Both the position numbers and the translations under genes were made by a program. A stretch of 64,000 nt of DNA from Lampris incognitus. Lineage: Eukaryota > Chordata > Actinopteri > Lampriformes > Lampridae. Below, in pieces: positions 13,601-21,479 of this stretch (positions are counted from its first letter, which is position 1; each line of letters begins with the position of its first letter). The notes beneath the pieces are model-generated. The model searched no databases and was not told the origin of the DNA. It saw only the letters and a list, made by a program, of their open reading frames with translations. The stretch lies in contig NC_079230.1 in the NCBI RefSeq assembly GCF_029633865.1, forward strand, positions 30,532,666 to 30,596,665, written 5' to 3'.

Positions 13601-16600
13601 CGGGGAAACAGTTAAGAGGGGGGTGTTCTTTAAGACGCCGTTTTAGAGGACGCCTGGTATTTACATGCATACAAACGCGCAGCACAGAATGGATGGACCG
13701 AACACCGTCTGGGGCTGCAAGGAAACTGGGATGTTTAAGAGGAGTGGTCCATCCCCCCCCCCCCGGGAACCAAATTCACCTATCAAATGCCGTTCGGCAG
13801 CGGTGACAGAACGAGCCCACAAACCAGCGGACGCATACGAACCTGCTCAGAAATAGACACGGACAAATCCACTGAGTGGTTGCACAGACAAAAAGCGGTC
13901 GGCATAAAAGCCAAAACTGGCATGAGTGCCTCAATACAAACACAGGCACAGACTACACAAACACACACACACACACACACACATCTAATTTCCCTCTCTG
14001 CTTCTTTGAACGTATTGTTTTCTCGTTTCTTTTTTCTAACAAGCCGAGGCTTGTGGGTGAGTCACAGCCATTTGGCAATAGGTCAGCGAGAGAAGAGATA
14101 GGAGGTGTGGAAAGACTGGTGGTGGGGGGGGGTGGAGGGGGGGGGGGGTTGGAAACTGGAAGCTGGACGGGCCAGGATGGAATGTGATTCTGCAACGGGC
14201 CAGCTCTTCGAATCAGTCCTCCCCTCTCACCGCGAGTACTCGCACTCCCATGATCGCCGACTCGGACTCGGCAGGAAAAATGCAGCCGGATTCCACGTGC
14301 TGCAGCACATCTTACTGATATGCTGCCAGCTGTGCGGAGCGGCGGCAGGGGGCGGGGGCGGGGGTGGGGGTTGGTGTATGACGTCACAGTGCCACAAAAC
14401 GACTTTTTCCATGGTGAACTGTTGTTTTTCTACTGCTTCACAAGAACGCGTTCACACCCCAGGAAGAGGAACCAGCTCGTGACATCACAGGCTCTAGTCC
14501 TGTGCCGCTGAATCCCAAATCGGCTCAAGCGCCACGCGTGAGTGAGGATACTAACGTTCGAGAGAAGAAACCCACGACTGCAGAGGAAGAACGAGTGTCT
14601 GACCCATGTGTTGGATAAAAAAGTGTCTCCCTTGAATTTTCACTCCGTGGACGGCCCAGGGTCATTCCAGGTCTTGTGGGTGGCTGCCTGATGGTTGCAG
14701 AGCCTACGAGTCTTGGACGGAGCAGACTGGCTCTTTTGTTAGGCCTCCATATACACAGTTGGAGAGCCTTTCTAGTCGAGCTGGGAGGAGTCCTGAAACT
14801 AAATCTCCCTTTTCGTCCCCTTTGATTCTCAACCAGCAGTAGCAACCGAGCACGCTGGCTGGCCTCCGTTCCCGCTTTATGACGTTTATCTTAATGTGTT
14901 GCAGACCTGCTCTGTGGTCTTATCTTAATCTGCTCTGAGCCTGTCACAATATATGAAAGACTGCATCAAATTACCTGGATACGTTCTAAAGATCAGCCTC
15001 GATAAAGTGGACTTGACCCGCTCCAAGGTGCACATTTCCTCCCCGCGCCATGTAATGCGCAGAGCATCTCGATGACGACCGGGAGCAACGCAGCAGTCAG
15101 ACTGCACAACCCGTCTGCAGCGACAGATGGCAAACATGCATGCAGCCTCTCCGTCCTACGGCCCCCACCCGCCCCGTGTCTGCCTCCTCCTCCTCCTCCT
15201 CCTCCTCCTCCTCCCTCGCTCGAGCCCCTTCCTGCAGGACAGCAACAACATGCTCGCAAGCACCAACACAGCTTGTCCCAAAACATGACCTTAATGGGTT
15301 CCTGTAAACCCCCCTCCCCTCCCCACCACCACCACCACCACCACCTCCATTTTCTTCCAGACACACTGCATACCACACAACATCCTGTTGCGTACTGTAC
15401 GCCTCTGCAAAGGTGAGTAAGGCCCCAACGTGAGTCGTCAACGCTAAACTGAAACAGAGAGCGGCGTCAAAGAAAATCACTTCCTCCTCCTCCTCCTCCC
15501 CCCCCCACACACACACACACTGCACGAGAATATGGCTGAAAAAGCTAATGTGTTGCAATGTGTCATGGAATAATTCACATTTCATCCAGTGGGTGAGGCG
15601 ATAATCAGCGGTGCGGAGCAGATAGAGACCGAACTCTTCTAAATGTCAAACCCCGATCAGCACAATGCAACACGTTTGACGGGAACGAGGAACAAAGACA
15701 CCCTCATAGTAACAAGCCGCTACAACAGCCAACGTCCATACTGCGCTACCGGCCGAAGTCCTTATAAGATCGACTAAACCCTCTCATTAGCAAGAACGGC
15801 AACCTTTACTCTCAGCCTCCATTAGACGGAGATTAAAAGTTGGCCAACGCGGCGCGTCAGCTAAACGCTGGACTTCGAGGATCAACAGTCCTAAAAATAA
15901 CCTTCCCAAAGAGCCCAGGGAGAGTTTAGGTCTGTTCTCAAGCAAGCTAACGCAGCCCTGGCAGTGGGTCAACTCCGTCATCGTGGAGCTGACTGACACG
16001 TCTGGCGAGGCAGATGTTGCGCAAGGCCGCGCTGCTGCGCGTAGATAACAAAAGCATGAGGTATTTTGTTTACTGCCAATGCAAACTTTAAAGTGGCACA
16101 TGGCCTCCGTAGAGGAAGGCCAGCCGAACTGAAGAGCGCTATGATAAATGGACTGCGCTTAGCGGTGGCCCAGCGGTTAGCAGCAACAAGGTCCTGGGTT
16201 CAAAGCCCAGGCTGCCCCGGGTCCTTTCTGTGTGGAGTTTGCATGTTCTCCCCGCGTCTGCGTGGGTTTCCTCCGGATGTTCTGGTTTCCTCCCACCGTC
16301 AAAAATAAATGCACGTTAGGGTTAATGCTCCTCCTTCCTGTCTGTACCCCTGAGCAAGGCAATGGAAAGAAGAACTGGAGATGGTCCCCGCGCGCTGCGG
16401 CTGCCCACCGCTCCTATACAATAGGATCAATAGGATCAATAGGATCAATAGGATCAATAGGATCTTGGATACGCTCTCTGGAGGAGCCGGGGATAGGAAC
16501 CAGGAACCTTTGGAGTACTGGACGACCCGCTGTACCTTCTCAGCCGTGCCGCCCCCTACGGCTTCTAAAGCATCCAATTTTGCAACCTCAACCCATCCAC

Positions 16601-19600
16601 CCTTTTGGGACTAAAGCTCGAGCACAAGACGGGCCGCGTTTTTTCCACTAAGGTTTCCACGTTTACTATTCGCCGAGAGCCGGGGGGGATTTTTACACGG
16701 TGCGACGTCATGTTCAGGAAAAACAACAAACGACTTAATTTGGGCGTCCGGGTGGCGTGGCGGTCTAGTCCGTTGCCTACCAACATGGGGCTCACCAGTT
16801 TGAATCCCCGTGTTACTTCCGGCTTGGTCGGGCGTCCCTACAGACACAATTTGCCGTGTCTTCGTGTGGGAAGCCGGATGCGGGTATGTGTCCTGGTCGC
16901 TGCAGTAGCGCCTCCTCTGGTCAGTCGGGGCACCTGTTTGGGGGGGAGGGGGAACTGGGGGGAATAGCGTGATCCTCCCACACGCTACGTCCCCCCGGTG
17001 AAACTCCTCTGTCAGGTGAAAAGAAGCAGCTGGTGACTCCACGTGTATGGGAGGAGGCATGTGGTAGTCTGCAGCCCTCCCTGGATCGGCGGGGGGAGGT
17101 AGCCAGGTACAATTGGGGAGAAAAAGGGGGGAAAATCCAGGAAAAAAAAAGACTTAATTTGCACACAGCTGTAAGACCGCGTCCTTCCTTACGCAAGCCT
17201 GAATCAACTTGTGTTGTCAGGATGAAGAGAGTCGGGTCTAATGTTGCACTGTTACTGGGGAACAGTGAAGGGACAAAGATCTCCTTTTGCAAGATCCAGC
17301 TGATCTCCGGCCAGCTCAACATCACACTACACTCCTGAGCTGTTATCCAGACCGCTTTGTCTCTGACACTTTCCCTCATGCAGACACGTTTTGTGTGTTT
17401 GTACGCGTTTGCATTTCTGTATATTTGTATTTACATACTCGTCGGAGCAAACCCTCTGTATCCTCCCCAGAGTTTTAACTGTGACATGTTATTCCTGTCT
17501 ACTCGTTACTTGTTGTTCCACTTCGTCTCGTCGCTGTGTGCTTTGCCAAAACGAGCATTCCACTGCTCGTTGTACTTGCGTGTGAAGTACGTGACGAACA
17601 AACCTTTAAATCCCGAAGGTTCACGGGCCTATTGCCTCACGTGCCCCCGGAGCAATGCACCGAAAACCCCGAAGGGAGCTGCTCGTTGACCTGCGGGTAC
17701 GAGACCGGGTTTCCAGAGATCTCCTCCTTGGTGGTCTTCTTGCATCCGAGTGTGGAAACCTCTCTCCATCTCCGAGCAGGCGCCTCGCAGGAAAAATGTC
17801 GTGTCCTGGACGGTGGGAGTCAGCCTGGCTGCAGAGGAGCGGTTACATAACATATACTATATGAGCAGAATGTGTTTTGCGCCCGCGTCGTCCAGGACAA
17901 CGGAGTTGCTGACACGTGACGTAGTGCAGCTGGGGTCGGCGGAGAATGAAACAGAGGCGTAGTGAGTGGTGTTTGCAGCTTGAGAAAAAGGAAATAGTTG
18001 AAGGCTACATTTAGGCTGCGGGGGTAAGATTTGATTATACACCAACATCGGCAAGAGCTTTATGGGGCTTAACTGCACTGCCGGCACACATGCAAACGCG
18101 CATGCAAACCCAAACTTCGGACAGCTCAGGCCTCGTCCACGGATGCTGGCAGGAGTCTCTGTGTGATATTTACTGTCCCCCCCCCACCCACCCACCCACC
18201 CCGTGCCTTGTCACCCCGCCATTTGACAAAACAAGTAAACACAACATCAGCGCAGAAGCTGGGAGTGCAGGGTTTACATATGTGCAACAATTGCACACCA
18301 GCACCGCGGGATTATGGCTTCGATTAAACTGTTTTCCCTGAGGGGGACGGAGCAGGGGGACCCCTAGACATTTCAAAGGGGGGGGGGTCGTCTTTTTGCA
18401 TTCATAATGGAAGCTTACTTCCAAAACACAGCTGTAATTAGTGTCTACGTGCGACGCCGCACATTACCTCCCCGAAACCTGACAACGAATGGATGAATAG
18501 AAACCTCGACTCTCGCAATAGTTGGAAAGACTTAGAAAGTGCTGGTGGATCCGGTCTCTGTGTACGGTTTCCTCTTTAAACCGTTTTTGTTCTCACGTCC
18601 CCCTACGTGTCTGAAGCGCTGGCCGCACCGCCGGTGGTCTGCCTGCCTGCCCGTCCTCCTCCAGACCTCCTCCAGAACGAGCAGAAGCTTACGCATCACG
18701 AGCTCGTGGATTTAAAAAGAGAAGAACAAATTTGTTTGTTTCAAATGGGAGTGTTTCACCAGACCCCCCCAAAAACTTGGGGGGGGGGAAGGACCATGAA
18801 GGCCTGTTGTCTGTCTGTCAGACGTCAGTCCTATTTGCAGACTGTTCGTTTCAATCCCAGCAGAATGGTCAACACACTGCAGGGGTCCCCAATTACTTTT
18901 CATAGCGGGGCCACTTTTAAAACCACGGGCCACTCAACCTCCAGCAGCATGTTTGTTCGTTAGTTTGTTTCGGTGTCGACACGTTGCAGGTATTATAATT
19001 TAAACAGAGGTTTTTCATCTATTTTTCGATATATTACTAGTCTTACTTTTACTAAGAAATTAAATTTTTGTTTTTTTTTGGTAGGGAAATAAAAAAAATT
19101 CTTCCTTCTGGCATTTCTCGCGGACCATAAATCAACCCGTCACGGGCCGGACGTGGCCCGCGGGCCGCCTATTGGGGACCCCTGACATACTGTAACGCGC
19201 ATGGATAAGAAGACACGCTGGCCGCTGGCTGGCGGCTCGGACCCTTTAGTCGAGCGGGTTCGCTTCCCGGCCGCGGCAGTTCCAGCGGTTGTCCCCCCCC
19301 CCCCCCGAATTCGCTACAATATACTTTCCTCTGCGCCCCACCCCCCACAACAATCCCCTTACACCTGACCCAGATCATGGCAGGACGCGGCGGCTTTGCC
19401 TCTCGGAGCGAGCCGGAATCCGCGTGCTAAGTGCGGGGGACGCAATCTGCGCCAACCTGCAGCGAGCGTCTCCGTGACGCGTGTCCCCATTGCGTCGCCG
19501 TGGAGCCCGACGAGGCAAACCTCTAATTGGCGATATTGGGGCCACGCAAATGAAACTGATTGAATTGGTCGTGCGCACCTCCGCGCGCACGACCTGCGCC

Positions 19601-19753
19601 GGAGGTGCGAGGTGGAGGTGGTGGGGGGGGGGCGACTACCCCCCCCCACCTACACCACCACCGCGAGCGCTAAAATATTGAGGCGCTGTAAAAAAAAAAG
19701 GTCGAGAGCCGTTCGTCGCCCCACTCACCCGAGCTGTTGGTGGAGCCGTCCAT
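1..19753 (-). CDS. eml3: EML-family microtubule-associated protein (probably EML3), 5' part of gene
   Basis: The N-terminal end of an echinoderm-microtubule-associated-protein-like gene, running off the left edge. Coding exon 1 (19729-19753) starts MDGSTNSS and ends in phase 1 at a GGTGAGT donor. Exon 2 (1266-1442) begins after AAACAG, restores the frame (G|AT GGC, Asp-Gly) and encodes MMEVRLQAQEDEIILLKSSL followed by ADALRR. This matches the EML1-4 trimerising coiled coil, which in known members reads QEDxIxLLKxALADVxRRL. EML proteins bind microtubules through this coiled coil plus the downstream HELP and WD40 domains, which are not in the window. A possible exon 3 is at 896-1010. The choice of eml3 over eml1, eml2 or eml4 rests on the ZFTA/SPINDOC neighbourhood (human 11q12-q13) and is inference. 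Intron 1 is about 18.3 kb and repeat-rich. Confidence 0.72.
145..594 (-). mobile_element. tRNA-headed SINE (family A), near full length
   Basis: Family A SINE in reverse orientation. The tRNA-like head, containing a B-box-like GGTTCGAATC, lies at the right end (about 520-594). The tail with the 'ctccccaattgtacccagcc' stretch lies at the left. The same family recurs at 16742, 27506, 33030, 51214, 55325, 58722 and elsewhere in this window, which shows it is a dispersed repeat. It lies in the EML-family gene's downstream intronic or flanking DNA. Confidence 0.85.
896..1010 (-). CDS. Candidate EML exon 3
   Basis: On the minus strand an acceptor (CCCATCCAG) at 1011-1013 opens a frame that continues exactly from the phase-1 end of exon 2. 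It stays open for 115 nt to an ACGAG|GTACTG donor at 895-894 (phase 2). The peptide starts VNPSAARELNQ and is rich in Ser, as the low-complexity linker after the EML coiled coil usually is. There is no recognisable family motif, so only phase and splice sites support it. The plus strand is also open here. Confidence 0.35.
1266..1442 (-). CDS. eml3: EML coding exon 2 (coiled-coil exon)
   Basis: 177 nt, phase 1 in and phase 1 out (acceptor CAG at 1443-1445, donor ACAG|GTGGGTG at 1265). It encodes the EML N-terminal coiled coil: QAQEDEIILLKSSLADALRR. The acidic and leucine pattern is that of the trimerisation helix of EML1-4. Confidence 0.75.
1561..2704. repeat. 20-bp minisatellite, about 57 copies
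   Basis: Tandem array of a 20-bp unit (ctactacaactacgact plus ccc/gcc variants) with occasional 17-bp units (for example around 2153 and 2290). It starts about 120 bp upstream (minus-strand sense) of EML exon 2, inside intron 1. The unit has no stop codon in the plus frames, so long spurious ORFs cross it. These are not genes. Confidence 0.97.
2756..3783. repeat. (GA)n-rich array with flanking (TG)n
   Basis: About 920 bp of almost pure purine (agagag with gacgg, gacaaag and similar interruptions forming higher-order units). It is followed by (TG)n at 3681-3702 and again at 3763-3783. It lies in the EML intron. The Ser/Leu-rich and Arg/Glu-rich ORFs across it are artefacts of low complexity. 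Confidence 0.97.
3784..5040. other. EML intron 1 stretch without recognised gene
   Basis: Apart from an (AGG)n/(AAG)n tract at about 4499-4541, the sequence looks single-copy and moderately GC-rich. I see no exon with family similarity on either strand. Confidence 0.5.
5050..5790 (-). mobile_element. L1-type LINE reverse-transcriptase fragment
   Basis: Minus-strand reading shows L1-like RT pieces: QGCPISPFLFVIVTELL followed by an LADGTALFL block (L1 consensus LADDTALFL), then SGLRLNISKCEII, then an ETLIHLFYGCS piece like the L1 C-terminal CCHC-like region. The frame is interrupted and a (TA)n palindrome has expanded inside it. It is an old 5'- and 3'-truncated copy in the EML intron. Confidence 0.75.
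5205..5336. repeat. (TA)n palindrome and microsatellite
   Basis: A near-perfect hairpin: AACTATAGTTGGAGGG before a TA core pairs with CCCTCCAACCATAGTT after it. This is followed by (TG)n and a second (TA)n run of about 50 bp. It sits inside the L1 fragment. Confidence 0.9.
6153..6415 (+). mobile_element. tRNA-like SINE or SINE-like repeat
   Basis: Begins 'ggggcgccccggtggctcac' with an A-box-like TGGCTCACCTGGTAGAG and continues into a non-tRNA body. No second copy is seen in the window, so the family is unnamed and the right boundary is approximate. Confidence 0.5.
6437..6895. mobile_element. Penelope-like element, 3' fragments in inverted junction
   Basis: From 6437 to about 6735 the sequence is the minus-strand 3' end of the Penelope-like family seen complete at 22885-26905, including the 36-bp ACAATACAGTGACTGCAGGT-type repeat (two copies). 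From about 6750 the same family continues in plus orientation, with the region just after the GIY-YIG domain. The inverted join is shared with the loci at 11222 and 22885. Confidence 0.8.
7238..7545. repeat. 43-bp minisatellite, about 7 copies
   Basis: Tandem unit containing CCTGTCCAGGCTGTCTCCCC and AGCCTCCGCCCGGTCCC. The unit resembles the 3' part of the family B SINE (55373, 61133), which reads CCTGTCCAGTGTGTCTCCCC, so it may have grown from a SINE tail. EML intron. Confidence 0.95.
7588..7660. repeat. (AT)n microsatellite
   Basis: About 36 uninterrupted AT units in the EML intron. Confidence 0.98.
7661..8182. other. EML intron stretch, nothing recognised
   Basis: No exon or repeat family identified, apart from two short A tracts near 8028 and 8078. 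Confidence 0.4.
8183..8340 (+). repeat. Teleost interspersed repeat fragment
   Basis: Contains the stretch 'tcaattctatttgtatagcc' and 'cctcagggggctttacag' followed by 'ccctcgcatcggataag' and an A-rich tail. From general knowledge this combination is a common fish dispersed repeat. I cannot assign its superfamily from one copy. Confidence 0.6.
8341..9504. other. EML intron stretch, nothing recognised
   Basis: No convincing exon, RNA gene or repeat family was seen on either strand. Several open frames of 60-115 codons exist, but they lack splice context and family similarity. Confidence 0.4.
9505..10192 (+). mobile_element. L2-type LINE 3' end
   Basis: The plus frame encodes the C-terminal RT tail typical of L2/Maui LINEs: KTLHKLAPPYLTDLL, then a PRSNLRGFDDRAFSGAAPRL block, then LWNSLPQIIRD and LKTHLFSTAF. 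It ends in a (ATT)n tail at 10167-10191, as L2-clade elements do. It is 5'-truncated and lies in the EML intron. Confidence 0.9.
10193..11221. other. EML intron stretch with an unrecognised 98-codon ORF and a Penelope scrap
   Basis: An open frame at 10194-10490 (MERTRDKRLVW start) matches nothing I know and begins in the last bases of the LINE tail. At 10608-10690 lies a diverged minus-orientation scrap of the Penelope-like 3' end (GGTGAATCAGCTCATCTGGA). The rest has no recognised feature. Confidence 0.5.
11222..12118 (+). mobile_element. Penelope-like element 3' portion with GIY-YIG endonuclease piece
   Basis: A short inverted scrap (11222-11263) joins plus-orientation sequence. This encodes the start of a GIY-YIG domain ([20 protein letters not shown]), the endonuclease that marks Penelope-like elements. 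A 31-bp minisatellite follows at 11388-11735, then HSFKNEDVHVLHREER and the family's 3' UTR, ending near CTGATTCAACCTT. It is 5'-truncated with no RT in this copy, and looks like an old relic in the EML intron. Confidence 0.9.
11388..11735. repeat. 31-bp minisatellite inside the GIY-YIG frame, about 11 copies
   Basis: The unit contains CAGGCCAGGACTCCGCAGTC and TACACCATCTA. It is 31 bp, so successive units are read in three rotating frames, and none of them contains a stop. The same array occurs at 25742-26180 and, as a few units, at 23510-23820. Confidence 0.97.
12375..12600 (-). mobile_element. Penelope-like 3' end fragment interrupted by a small MITE
   Basis: Minus-orientation family 3' end (GTTGAATCAGTTCATCTGGA) with its continuation AAGTGACCTCTTCAG. 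A palindromic element interrupts it at about 12477-12570, with terminal inverted repeats ATACCCCTCTCACACTGGCC and GGCCAGTGTGAGAAGGGTAT (19 of 20 paired). The MITE superfamily is not assigned. Confidence 0.8.
12680..13105 (+). repeat. Dispersed repeat B, LINE 3'-UTR-like
   Basis: Starts 'ctcctggatctccaccttgc' and contains 'gtcctccttctaggtcc'-type sequence in reverse. A related copy in the opposite orientation lies at 32465-32790 (shared GGTTCTCCATGCCGTTGGAC-like block and the CACGGTCCTTGGCAGGGGGT counterpart). The shared region shows it is a dispersed repeat. Its class is unresolved. Confidence 0.65.
13106..16149. other. EML intron, mostly single-copy with simple repeats
   Basis: Holds (CA)n at 13958-13984, G-rich runs near 14120-14150 and 14345-14370, (TCC)n at 15182-15214, (CCA)n at 15321-15347 and (TCC)n near 15482. 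I found no exon with family similarity. The GC-rich parts could be regulatory, but nothing specific is visible. Confidence 0.5.
16150..16463 (+). mobile_element. tRNA-headed SINE (family B) with (ATAGGATCA)n tail
   Basis: The head reads GCGGTGGCCCAGCGGTTAGC with a B-box-like GGTTCAAAGCC. The family core GTGGAGTTTGCATGTTCTCC and GGGTTTCCTCCGGATG follow. About five 9-bp units (ATAGGATCA) close the copy at 16421-16463. Other copies lie at 24378, 55373 and 61133. Confidence 0.85.
16742..17152 (+). mobile_element. tRNA-headed SINE (family A), full length
   Basis: Starts GGGCGTCCGGGTGGCGTGGC, has a GGTCGGGCGTCCCTACAGAC linker and ends in GGGGAGAAAAAGGGGGG plus an A-rich tail. EML intron, opposite to the gene. 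Confidence 0.92.
17153..18879. other. EML intron stretch, no recognised feature
   Basis: Looks single-copy. No exon with family similarity and no repeat family was identified between the SINE and the hAT MITE. Confidence 0.4.
18880..19184. mobile_element. hAT-type MITE, 305 bp
   Basis: Termini CAGGGGTCCCCAATTA and TTGGGGACCCCTG form inverted repeats of the hAT CAGGGG type. It is flanked by an 8-bp target duplication, ACACACTG (18872-18879) and ACATACTG (19185-19192), 7 of 8 identical. The interior is non-coding. Confidence 0.92.
19729..19753 (-). CDS. eml3: EML coding exon 1 (25 nt)
   Basis: ATG at 19753-19751 gives MDGSTNSS and then a phase-1 donor G|GTGAGT at 19728. EML genes commonly start MDG followed by a short tail before the coiled-coil exon. 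The phase fits exon 2 at 1442 exactly. Confidence 0.7.
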
Positions 19754-20216
19754 AGTCCGACGTAGATCAGACGCCGCGGCGCGCTGCGGGGGAGCCGCTC
19801 TAGAAGTAAACTCTGCGTCGGGGGGTCGTTTCCATTATAGGGTTTTAAACGCGCCCGTCAGAGAAAACAAGAGAAAGAAAAGAGAGCCGATCGCAGATCC
19901 AGAAGAGGAGGACTACCACCCCCCCCGCCGCCTCCGCCCGCCGGGCATCTGGCGCACACCGCCAGGAGCCGCGCTCAGGTAGCCGCCTCGCCGCCTCCCT
20001 CCACACTTCCTTCCTTCCTTCCTCCGTGCGGAGGAGACGCCGTTATAACGTGCGGCGCTGCTCAAAACTTGTAACGCCGCTTTTTTTCGATCCGGTTACA
20101 CCCCCACCCCAACCTCCACCCCCCCCCCATCCCCGCCCGCCGCCATTAAAACAAAAAAAAAACTTTCTCCAGCGGACGTTCCGCTACTTACTTTCGGTCG
20201 CGTTTGGCGCCTCCGT

Positions 20217-20401
20217 GTGGGTCGTGAAGGGGAAATGACGGCGGAACCATGGTTCCCGCCGCGTGTTTCCGGCGGTTGGGGGACGCCGAACGGGGAAGGA
20301 CCGCAGGCCGCGAGCGCCGGGTGTTCAACATGGACGCGCCCGCGGAGGGACGCGTTTGAAGGAGAGAGAGACGTCGGGTCTCCGCGTTCTTCCAGGCGCC
20401 T
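20217..20401 (+). other. ecsit: Candidate non-coding first exon of ecsit
   Basis: GC-rich sequence ending at a good donor CGCCT|GTGAGTAG. The frame does not continue into the first coding exon without a stop, so it would be 5' UTR joined to the AG near 21316. Inferred from position only. Confidence 0.35.
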
Positions 20402-20562
20402 GTGAGTAGTTCCCGCGGGCCGCCTGGACCGAGTAGTCCCACGGCAACCCGCGTCGCGTTTACCGCCATCTTCTCAGACTCGTACGAGACGTTTGTCTGC
20501 TTACTTTGTACGCTAGTCCTGTAAAGTAAACCCCGTGCGTATGAGGCTTGAATAATGTGAAG

Positions 20563-21244
20563 CAGTGGCGGCTGGTGCGAAAAATTTTGGGGGGGGGGGC
20601 GCAACGTACCTTGGCGCAGCCCACCTGACAGCTGCTGTAATGGCCACAGAGTTATTAAGAAGGACCCGTGTAGCCTAGAGATTCGATCAGGGCTCGCAGA
20701 CGGGGGATGATTGACAGTCGATACGAGGCGTCGTGGTGGGTGCGAACGTGATTGACAAGCCACGAGAACTGTCCAATCACATGAGATCCAAAAACATTAA
20801 AACGATACCGATCCGCTGCCGGTAAGAGTGGGCGTGTCTGGGGCGGCACAGAACAGCGCCCCCTGGGAAACCTGAAGAAACCAATCAGACAGCAGCCTCA
20901 GGTCACCTGCTCGCCACACGTTTGAGGGCTTTACATAAGGTATGGTTTGGCCGGCGCCCCTCACCCAGGAAGTGTAGGCATTCAGACAGGAAGTACATGT
21001 ATTCAGACAGGAAGTATATGTATTCAGACAGGAAGTATATGTATTTAGACAGGAACCAACCAAACACCATTTGGAACCAGTATTTAATGCTGCTGACGGG
21101 CGCTCACAGACTGGAAAACACTTTTATTTCATAATTATTTGCATCATACAACTAAATTATGTTTAACATGTTTAAGTAGATTTTCATCTCTTGATGTCAG
21201 AAGGGGGCGGCGCCCCAGCGCCCTGTACTGGCCAGCCGCCACTG
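20563..21244. mobile_element. hAT-type non-autonomous element, 682 bp
   Basis: Termini CAGTGGCGGCTGG and CCAGCCGCCACTG are perfect inverted repeats of the hAT CAGTGGCGG type. The imperfect 8-bp flanks are ATGTGAAG and CTATGAAG. A short tandem array of an ACAGGAAGTATATGTATT unit lies at about 20980-21055. No transposase is seen. It sits in the presumed first intron of ecsit. Confidence 0.88.
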
Positions 21245-21332
21245 CTATGAAGCTGTATCTTCTGGTGAGAAACGTCACGTTCATCTTACCCCTTTCGTGT
21301 TATTCCCTGAAGGTCAGTGTGATGAGTCTACC

Positions 21333-21479
21333 ATGAATTGTGCACGCCGCCTGTCAGGGTTTCAGGGTCTTAAGGTCCTGCTCTCCTCGGTCAGATGGGC
21401 CCACCAGTATGCTGCCCTACTCCAGTCATCCTCCGCCATGGTAACGTCAGTGGGGGTACTGTGCAACACACATGGCCAG
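21333..21479 (+). CDS. ecsit: ecsit coding exon 1 (residues 1-49)
   Basis: Encodes the Arg/Leu/Ser-rich presumed mitochondrial presequence. It ends CCAG|GTAAAC in phase 0. Confidence 0.85.

Larger units (their letters stand above)
19200..20410. promoter_or_regulatory. GC-rich bidirectional promoter region (EML gene / ecsit)
   Basis: A CpG-dense stretch between the divergent first exons of the EML gene (ATG at 19753, minus) and ecsit (plus). It contains many CG dinucleotides and no obvious TATA box. The tight head-to-head arrangement suggests a shared CpG-island promoter. Exact transcription starts cannot be placed from sequence alone. Confidence 0.6.
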
